This document shows, one piece after another, positions 56,084 to 64,000 of a stretch of DNA of 64,000 nt. This DNA is from Theocolax elegans. Taxonomy: Eukaryota; Arthropoda; Insecta; Hymenoptera; Cerocephalidae. The notes under the pieces are model-generated. The model saw nothing but the letters and a program-made list of their open reading frames with translations, was not told the DNA's origin and searched no databases. The number at the start of each line of letters is the position of its first letter. The first letter of the stretch is position 1. A program made the translations under genes and the position numbers. Location: contig CM047426.1 of assembly GCA_026168455.1 (NCBI GenBank), positions 59,604,896 through 59,668,895 of the forward strand, read 5' to 3'.

Positions 56084-58013
56084 CACAGTGGTTCCAAATG
56101 CGAAAAAAATGGGCAAAATTCTCGACCCGGCATGCATTTTATCGTACGGATTTTTTTTCTGTGCGAAAAAGTATATTTTACTACATAGAATACGAAACCG
56201 TGCAGGCGAAATCGCTAAAAATAAAGGTACTAAAACCCGCTGGAAGCGAAACTCGAATAAACGAGTTTTTGAGTGTTATTTCTTATATAACTTCATTTTT
56301 TCGTGTTTAAAAGCACCTTGAAGCCATGATTTTGATTAGTATTATTGTTAGTAAACGTAGGGTAAGGTGTCCCGCTATAAAAATAGTGTAAATAATACTT
56401 TTGGACTATCAAAATCATTTTTTCTTATGGAAATGTGGAAAATCCCTATTTTCATGCGTTAAAGCACACTGTTTAATACCTATATCGTGGGCGTACGAGC
56501 ATTTACGCACGTGTATTTATGACTCTGTTTGTTTACGCGTGTATGTGTGTGTACGTATGTGTGTGTGAGTATGTATGCGTGTTATTTTTGTGTTTCATTA
56601 TTCGCTTGTATGTCAAAATCCTCGAAAGCTAGCGATTTTTGAAGGATTAATTAACAATAATTAATTACCTAAGCCTGTACATTTATTGCATCCTACAGAT
56701 ACTTTTTTTTACACATTTAGGATTATATTTGTGTATTTATAGCTAATGCACATATTTAATTTTTATTAATTTCATGTCTAATTATAGAAATGCCCAAAAT
56801 CCGGTGAATCTTGGAGGTTCAATTAACAATAATTAATCAACTAACCCTGCATATTTCTTGCAACTTATGAGTACTTTTTTTTAGATCCTTGGGAGTATTG
56901 GGTTATTGGGTTCAAAATAATAACAGTATTTTTTATTCAATATTCGTAATTATACAATACATTAAATAATTTTCTTGCAAATAAATGCTATTGAGCAACA
57001 TAAAAACTGAAAGAAACTTTGGTAATATTTTGATTTGTACCGACAAATTTATTAAAAAGTCTAAAAATAAGTTGGTAGATGGGAGCGGGAATTGGGTTAG
57101 TCCCGCTCCGCGCGCAGCAGTTTTAAAACCGATTCACAGTTAAGCTATTGAATATCACTAAAAAACCAAATTATGCTAGATTTCGCGAATTTTCATATAT
57201 AACTGTGAAAATAATGAAAACTAAAAGTGTTCTAAGAATCTAAAAAAAAGTACTCGTTGATTAATTATTGTTAATTGAGCCTCCAAGATTTACGGAGTTT
57301 TGGGAATTTTTACAATTAGACATGAAATTAATAAAAATTAAATATGTGCATTAGCTATAAATACACAAATACAATCCCAAAGGTGTAAAAAAAAGTATCT
57401 GAAGGGTGCAATAAATGTACAGGCTTAGGTAATTAATTATTGTTAATTAATCCTTCAAAAATCGCTAGCTTTCGAGGATTTTGACATACAAGCGAATAAT
57501 GAAACACAAAAATAACACGCATACATACTCACACACACATACGTACACACACATACACGCGTAAACAAACAGAGTCATAAATACGCGTGCGTAAATGCTC
57601 GTACGCCCACGATATAGGTATTAAACAGTGTGCTTTAGCGCATGAAAATAGGGATTTTCCACATTTCCATAAGAAAAAATGATTTTGATAGTCCAAAATT
57701 ATTATTTACACTATTTTTATAGCGGGACACCTTACCCTACGTTTACTAATAATAATACTAATCAAAATCATGGCTTCAAGGTGCTTTTAAACACGAAAAA
57801 ATGAAGTTATATAAGAAATAACACTCAAAAACTCGTTTATTCGAGTTTCGCTTCCAGCGGGTTTTAGTACCTTTATTTTTGGCGATTTCGCCTGCACGGT
57901 TTCGTATTCTATGTAGTAAAAGATACTTTTTCGCACAGAAAAAAAATCCCTACGATAAAATGCATGCCGGGTCGAGAATTTTGCCCATTTTTTTCGCATT
58001 TGGAACCACTGTG
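56084..58013. mobile_element. Transib-type palindromic element 2 with CGTCG target duplication
   Basis: Ends CACAGTGGTTCC (56084) and GGAACCACTGTG (58013) are flanked by CGTCG at 56079-56083 and 58014-58018. CACAGTG ends with a 5-bp CGNCG duplication are diagnostic of Transib, the superfamily related to RAG1. Arms of about 800 bp are inverted copies; the centre (56908-57178) is a non-palindromic insertion with a 9-bp hairpin GGAGCGGGA/TCCCGCTCC (57085-57113). There is no transposase, so it is non-autonomous. ORFs with RKKWAKFSTRHAFYRTD in the arms appear on both strands and are by-products of symmetry. Confidence 0.8.
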
Positions 58014-58099
58014 CGTCGCTTTGCTGAATTAAGCTACGTTAGACCAATAATTAAAAACTACACTGTTTATTTGCGTAAAGTCAAAGGCAGCTCTTACCG

Positions 58100-59091
58100 G
58101 TGCATACTTAAACGGATCTTCTTAACCTTTTAGCTTCCAATTCTTCCTCATCCAAGTGAAGATTAACTGGCCAGGCTTTATCAATTCTTAAAACACCATT
58201 TACCATTTTTCATGCGTATATAAAACATCTAGAAACTCATTTGTCATCCATTGAATTATTCATTCTTCTGTATAATTACGATATCATTGCTCTCATCGAG
58301 ACCTTTCTCACTGAACTGGACTCTGCGACATGTTGGGTCTTTATAACTATACGCTGCACAGATTGAACCGAATCGGTAAGAAGGGGCGACGGATCGCGGC
58401 TTACATCAGGAGTAAGCTTGATGTTAGGCTCGTAGCTCACTCAGAGCTAGTATCCTTCAACTCCCCGGAGTTTATGATTTTTCAGATTTACAGTTCGACT
58501 GTCTCGTTGCTCTTCTGTGTGGTTTATAGGGACCAACCGCGGCCTACCCATTCAAATTTTTTGATACTCTTGCTAATTTTCTTCATCTTTGTGATCAGGT
58601 TGTTATCACTAGGGATTATAATATCAATATGTGTACTAAGGATGGTTCGTCTGCTATGTTGAAGTCGTGTTTAGATACACTAAACCTGTTTCTGATCAAA
58701 TCAGATCCTACTTGCCATACTCACTCATCTCACACGTGGCACGATCTTTTCATCGTTCATAATCCCCCGCCTGCTTATGCATATACCAAATCTTTCCTGC
58801 CCTTTCTAGCAGGGCATGAATCCATTGTGCTACCACTAAATCTTTGTGCTGCTTCTTACCTATGAACGTGTCACATCTCACTCTCATTCTGCTTTCACAT
58901 CGACTTATATATCCATATCAACCACACTCAGTTCGTCTACATCGCCTGGACATTCACTTCCACTTTCAACTTCCATATCTTCTCCTATGTCGTCTCCTTT
59001 CCTTTCTAACAACCCCCTCTCTAACCTCATTATATCCATTTTGCACACCTTCAATTCACTCGCACCTACAAGGCTCATCACCATCAAGGAT
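58100..59091 (+). pseudogene. CR1-like LINE copy F, endonuclease part
   Basis: Reads HLETHLSSIELFILLYNYDI, IALIETFLTELDSA, YTLHRLNRIGKKGRRIAAYI, SPEFMIFQIYSS and, after a frameshift near 58600, LKSCLDTLNLFLIKSDPTCH, SHTWHDLFIVHNPPPAYAYT and LPFLAGHESIVLPL. It then becomes low-complexity Ser/Pro-rich and ends at the solo LTR. It is closest to copy D (same LDTLNLFLIKSDPT segment). The RT part continues at 60357. Confidence 0.75.
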
Positions 59092-60356
59092 CGTGACGTT
59101 GTAGTTGCACTACAAGTCACATTAAATCAAAGTTAACAATTAACAAAGGTATAGCACCAACGAAGCTTACTATGCGAAGTAAGCGTGCTATATTAAGTAG
59201 AGGAGGTACGAATCCTAATACCTCACAATAGCATATACATACACACACACTTCTCCGTTGATCCATAAGCCAATTAAGTCCCTCCACCATTTCCTCCTTG
59301 TCCCATCGACTCCATCTAGTCCTACCCAAGAGAAGATTTGGACCTCCAGCCGTTGATTAGGAAATAAGCACCTTGCGTGGAACCCAGTGATCAACGTAGA
59401 CTCCAGTACCTGTAAGAGTAACTTATAAATACTCTGTGTTATAGTAAGGAATGAGGATGAAGAAGCTATAATTCTATACAGCTTCTCCCAGCAAGATCAG
59501 AGGACACAGAAGTTGAAGTGACAAGTCGAGCTAGAGGTTAGGACGACACACGGGTAAAACACTTAACTCACAAAGGAAATATCCATACATACCCCAGAAG
59601 TTACCTAGAAGCAGCTTGGCGAATCCTGAGTACCGACGAGTGCTACTGCCTACTTGACGTCGTTCCAGAGACGTAGACCACTCCTCGCCGTGCGAAAACG
59701 CCGCACCGGGATTGTAGCCGTCGACTCGTACTGTACCTATAACATACGGTAAACGACTCTTTTTAGCTTTAGAGCTTACTTCTTTGGAACGAATAGTCAC
59801 CTTATCTTGCAGCGAGTCCTTCAGCAGTACCCGTGGATACGTTGTCGAAATCCTCTAGCACAACGCTCTGGAAGTATCAACTTGAGAAGCCTCGTCGACG
59901 TCAAATAATCAACACTGTGAACGGACGACACGACGTTCGTCGAGCTCGCACGATTCGAGACTCGAGATCGGCGCGCATGCGCACCCGACTCTCTCGCGGG
60001 GGACTCTCCGCATCGAGAGTCACGAAGTAGATAGCGACGGACCACTGAGTTTTGTTAAAATACGTGTGGTGATTGAGTGATCCAGGAGACGACCATCCAG
60101 GTGAGGCGTGCTCCCGTTTCTCTTATCCAACTCCAAACCAAGTGCGAATAACGGCACAGGGCAGCCCGTATATATGCGTGAACGAGCGACCGCAGCCAAC
60201 GTGACTGGCGAAATCTAAATTGTATACCTGCGGGGTTCGATAAGAAGTTCCGTACTTTGTTCATTTTTGGAGCACCTTAATGCCCAATAAATATACTTTC
60301 TATTCTTTTAATTTTTGTTGTTGATTTCCGACCAAATCCACAACGGACTCATCACA
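59092..60356. mobile_element. Solo LTR in LINE copy F, 4-bp target duplication
   Basis: GGAT at 59088-59091 and 60357-60360 flank a 1,265-bp block beginning CGTGACGTTG and ending CATCACA. Removing it rejoins the LINE reading frame (TIKDSTKSW). The start resembles the TGTGACG start of the other two solo LTRs with a T-to-C change. Promoter-like GTATATATGC near 60168 and AATAAA at 60286 fit a plus-strand LTR. No ORF of note. Confidence 0.75.
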
Positions 60357-61890
60357 GGATTCAACTAAGTCATGGATCACCCCGTCCTTAAAACTTAATA
60401 TTAAGGCTAAAACTTAATATTAAGGCGCATAGTATGGCGTACAGGAAGTACCTGTCCTCTGGCCTGAGCTCTGATCATCTTGTTTACAAGAAGCTTCGTA
60501 ACCTAGTTAGTAATTCGATTGACACGAACAAGTTTATGTATTACAATAATAGAATTAGATGCTCCATCGCATCTCAATAACTTTTCATTGGATCAATTCA
60601 ATACTTATTACGCCTCCTTCTCCTACTCAGCTACTCCTTCCACCATCATTCAGCTATATTCACTTATCTCATCCTCGTATATTCTACCTCTTTTCTATCC
60701 TATAATTTCCTTCCATTTTCCCCCTGTCAGCTCTCATAAGGTTCTAACAGCCATTTCCAGGGCCACATCTAAAGCTACGAGTCATGATAGAATTTTCGTC
60801 CCTATGTTGAAGCTTCTAGCTTGCCTGATAGCACCCCATTTAGATGAAATTTTGAACCTTTCTCTCTCAACTGGATATTTCCCAGAATCCTGAAAAAAGT
60901 TCCTTCTCTTTCCTTTGGCTAAGTCAAGCAGGGTGGACTCGCCGTCTAATAATCGGCCCATTGCTAAGTTTTTTGAGGTCTCTAAAGTTCTCGAGAAATT
61001 AGTTCATGATAAGCTCACTGAATATCTGAGCAAAAACAACTCAATTATTGAGAGACAAGTAGGCTTCCGCCGGGGGCATAGTACTCAGACAGCTTTAGTT
61101 GGTGTTTTTGATGATATTAGAAGAGTTATCGATAAGCGTATGTTCACCATTTTCATCCTGTATGACTTTTCCAAAGCGTCCGATTCAGTATCATACGGAA
61201 ACTTATTTCTTAAATTACGTTCACTAGGCTGTTCTGACATTGTCATAACCTGGTTTTATCACTATTTTATGGGCTGCTCACAGGCGGTGGTGGATGAGTT
61301 AGTGGTAAGCTCGGCTTGGCTTGGCACATTCAGAGGTATTCCGCACGGCAAAGTCCTGGGCCCGTTACTATTTTTGATTTTTGTCAATGACCTACCTTGG
61401 GTCATAAATTATTCCAGTCACATGATTTTTGGGGACGACAACCAGATCTATCTTCAGCAAATTTCGGAAGACGTTAATGCGGTTGATAGCTGGGCGAGGT
61501 CAAATGGATTGAAGCTGAATGTTAACAAGATGAAGGTGATGATCTTGGGTTGTCAGGCCTTTATTTCGCGTATAGACCTGGACGCTGCCCCGAAGGTTTT
61601 AATATATGTATAATTGTCTTAAATATAAGTCTAAAGTCAAATTACTGGAGGTCCGGATAACGCCTATTCTGGATTTGTCGCGTCAAGTCACGTCGATATC
61701 CCAGCGCGGTCATGGAGTCCTTCACTCATTAAGATTCTTTAAGCATGCATTTTAGCGTCAAAAAGAAGAATCTTGTGGAGGCGTTTTTAGTCCGGCACTT
61801 TGACTATGCATGTGCGATATTTAATGACCTTGATGTCACTAAGAACTTAAATCTCCAGTGCTTACTAAATGCGTGCGTGCGACTCAGGTC
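60357..61890 (+). pseudogene. CR1-like LINE copy F, RT part
   Basis: Linker SWITPSLKLNIKA and HLVYKKLRNLVSNSIDTNKF, then RT blocks RATSKATSHDRIFVPMLKLL, LFPLAKSSRVDSPSNNRPIA, QVGFRRGHSTQTALVGVFDD and FILYDFSKASDSVSYGNLF. These are followed by FRGIPHGKVLGPLLFLIFVN, the catalytic box MIFGDDNQIY (61421-61450; FADD changed to FGDD) and NGLKLNVNKMKVMILG. A stop at 60892 and frameshifts after 61613 break it. It is 3' truncated at about 61890, losing the tail, so its target repeat cannot be seen. 61891-62283 holds nothing recognisable. Confidence 0.8.
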
Positions 61891-62283
61891 AATACCTTCG
61901 TTTAAATAGTGTATACCCGTGCCTAAAATCAACGTATGAAATAAATCGATAAACATACTGTTGTTTCCTGTAAACCGTGGTTGAAGCGGTTTACGGGGGG
62001 CTTGTATACCATCGACGTACACAGATATGCAATTTATTGAAAAATGTTGGAAATTGAATGAAGTTGGTCGTCGATTACTTTTGAAGCCACGATTTTGTAC
62101 AAAATCTAATATAATTTTTTTTGGTAATTAAGCTAGTATAATATAAGTAAGTATAATAGTATAGTATAACGTTATTGAGAGTATCCTCGAGAGTACCATT
62201 GTGTATGGTAAACAATTTTACTTCAACTCTGATAATCAGAGTATTTGGCTGTAGTTGTAGCTAAAGCGTTGGCATGAGGTAAC

Positions 62284-63080
62284 AGAATTAGGTATTTTGT
62301 TGATATTGATGGACACACTTTATCATTTTATAATATTATGCTGCAACGTTTTTGATGGAAATTCCATATCCTCTTCAGACATTACTACTCGTCATTATTC
62401 TTTAAAATTATAAATATTGTATCGTAGTATGAATCGTTTCACTTTCCTTTATTATGTCCATTATGTATGTTTTAATAATAAAGGATAACGCCAACGGAAA
62501 GCATTTGAAGTATATCTATATACATTCAAAATTTGTATATATAAATATACTTGCAATGTTACAAATGAAACTTTGTCGGTTAATTTTGGCTTTTCCTTTC
62601 ATTTCCCGAAAATAATTTTTTTTGCAAATGAAATATCGCTAATAAAAAAAAAAGATAAGGCATGATTTATATGTCTTGGAACGTCTTTATACTTATTGGC
62701 GGACTCCTTTATATTAATACATTAATAAATAAAAAAAAGCAATAGCAATCGATACTCGGACAACGATCATATCAAATAACTGTTTGTGATATTACCGTTA
62801 TTTTCATTCACTGCTTTTGCTTTTTCTTTGTGCTAATGTGGTTATGTTCATAAATTTATTTATTTATTAATATAATATCAATTTTAATGCATAATATACA
62901 TAATAGAGAAGAACGCAACGATTCAGAGATACTGCGATACAACTTTTATAATTTTAAAGAATAATGAGGGATAGTAATGCCTGAGGAAGATGGAGAATTT
63001 CCATAAAAACGTTTTAGCATAATATTATTAAACGATAAAGTGTGTCTATCTATATTAACAAAATATCTAATTCTAATTTA
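62284..63080. mobile_element. Second inverted-terminus element related to the Penelope-like remnant
   Basis: Arms of roughly 190 bp (62284-62480 and 62880-63080) are inverted copies, including GATAAAGTGTGTC and TTCTTTAAAATTATAA. Each contains the string CTGANGA followed by a hairpin (ATGGA/TCCAT) and AAAACG: 62372-62378 on the minus strand and 62981-62987 on the plus strand. This is the layout of a hammerhead with the GAAA degraded. No coding segment could be read in the 400-bp interior. Confidence 0.5.
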
Positions 63081-63224
63081 TATATTGTATTTCCTCGTTA
63101 GACCTAGCCTAACGTGATAATCAAAACTTTTATTTTATTAAAATGTTAGTTTAAAACAACATTACTCATTTACTTTTAAAATTATTATCCCAAGCTAGAT
63201 TATAAAATATATAATAATACTTAC

Positions 63225-63442
63225 TTCTACATATAGAATACTTAAAGTCATATTTGTTTTATAAGGGGGTTTTTCTGGTATTGATTGAACTTTGTATTTT
63301 CGACTTTCATGGATCATAACACCATCGTCTCTAGTCCAATAATTTAAGGATGTTGGATGAGCCTCTGTATGACACTCAAGAGTAACTGAGTAACCAAGAG
63401 GTACACCGACCAATTGATGTGGTATCCAAAGCATAGGTGGAA
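63225..63442 (-). CDS. Host exon: part of Ig domain 3 of a DIP/lachesin-family cell-adhesion protein
   Basis: Minus-strand exon of 218 bp bounded by acceptor TTTTGATTTCAG (above 63442) and donor GTAAGTAT (below 63225). It reads VPPMLWIPHQLVGVPLGY, VTLECHTEAHPTSLNYW, TRDDGVMIHESRKYK and YKTNMTLSILYVE. The IPHQLVG-PLGY-VTLEC-TEAHPTSLNYW signature is characteristic of the third Ig domain of insect dpr-interacting proteins and lachesin, GPI-anchored neuronal adhesion molecules. The first Ig cysteine (LEC) and the Trp are present; the second cysteine must lie in the next exon, at lower coordinates or outside the window. Intact frame and clean splice sites indicate a live gene. Which paralogue it is cannot be told from one exon. 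Confidence 0.85.
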
Positions 63443-64000
63443 CTGAAATCAAAATTAGAATATTAATTGCAGGACTCTGGAAAATTGCTCAAGATGTAGA
63501 CAGATAATTTGACTATAGTAAAATAAAAACTGATAGTAACTGCTCAACATTACAAAAGCTTTTTTCTATTGTACTTATTCGAATGTTTCGAACAGAGTGC
63601 TTTAGTGTGAATAATATTTCATAATTTAAAAATTAACCATGGGTAATTATTATACGACTTTTAATAATAGAATCAATTAATTGTAACATTTTTTGTACAC
63701 ATAGAATAATTGTTTACTAGAATTATGTGATATTAATCAAAGAGAAGTTAAATTAAAACTTAAAGCAGAAAATATAAGAAAAAGACATGGAAATAATGCT
63801 TTGTGACAGTCCTATTTATGGACCCACCATAAAAAACAATAAAGAATAAAATTTTAGTCTATTCAATACTATTTTTAACTTGTTGAACAGTGTAGTGTGG
63901 AGATGAGTCCCTTCCCACAACAACCTACAAGTGAGCATATTTGCTTGTCTTCGATATAATTTTAACTATTCACAATTATACTTTAATAAATCTAAATTCA
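63443..64000. other. AT-rich intronic sequence, nothing recognised
   Basis: Presumably the intron upstream of the Ig exon. No repeat, exon or RNA gene stands out. Confidence 0.5.

Noticed and set aside
56084..58013. Immune-type V(D)J recombination signal
   Set aside because: The heptamer is a transposon terminus with its own target duplication; no receptor gene segments are nearby.

Overview
The window is animal, almost certainly insect (perhaps hymenopteran) nuclear DNA, and it is almost entirely mobile-element debris. Evidence: AT-rich sequence with short GT-AG introns, R1-clade and CR1-like LINEs, Gypsy LTR elements, a Penelope-like element, Transib-type DNA transposons, a tRNA-derived SINE, microsatellites, and at the right edge one clean host exon encoding part of a third Ig domain of the DIP/lachesin cell-adhesion family (minus strand, 63225-63442). 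No bacterial, organellar, rRNA, true tRNA or CRISPR feature was seen. Nearly every transposon ORF is broken.

Layout. 1-1340: 3' part of an R1-clade LINE. 1388-5493: a long-inverted-repeat element, itself hit by a tRNA-SINE (2182-2623) and a solo LTR (3283-5258). 5494-8200: AT-rich repeat debris with an 11-bp minisatellite. 8240-21400: a decayed Gypsy retrotransposon (gag, protease, RT, RNase H, integrase, and a post-integrase ORF with zinc knuckles), split inside the protease by a 6.4-kb R1-clade LINE (10851-17253) with a 14-bp target duplication. 21711-33640: a foldback repeat, an AT-rich block, a MITE and a 5'-truncated R1-clade LINE sitting in an (AC)n microsatellite. This unit appears three times (forward, inverted, forward); the inverted copy is full of small indels, so 25531-32490 is probably an assembly artefact. 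33640-36215: two diverged direct repeats.

37320-42945: a CR1-like LINE (minus strand) split by a Transib-type element, inside which lies an inverted duplicate of the flanking Gypsy and LINE fragments (a 4.4-kb palindrome centred on the transposon). 42946-45960: another minus-strand CR1-like LINE flanked on both sides by (GA)n and carrying a solo LTR. 46300-48900: remnants of a mobile-element-associated gene, three candidate spliced exons in compatible phase, and a Penelope-like remnant with a GIY-YIG fragment and hammerhead-ribozyme-like termini. 49060-55300: a MITE and two more CR1-like LINEs in tandem, separated and bounded by (TC)n. 56084-58013: a clean Transib-type palindromic element with target duplication CGTCG. 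58100-61890: a further CR1-like LINE split by a solo LTR. 62284-63080: a second element related to the Penelope-like remnant. 63225-63442: the host exon.

How the parts relate. There is no operon or pathway here; the logic is nested insertion, and insertions can be ordered by which element interrupts which. The points most worth following are the hammerhead-like fold on the Penelope-like element, the RSS-like Transib ends, the apparent targeting of two LINE families to simple repeats ((TC)n and (AC)n), a covarying 3'-UTR hairpin shared by two R1-clade elements, and the two large palindromes, one probably artefactual and one probably real.
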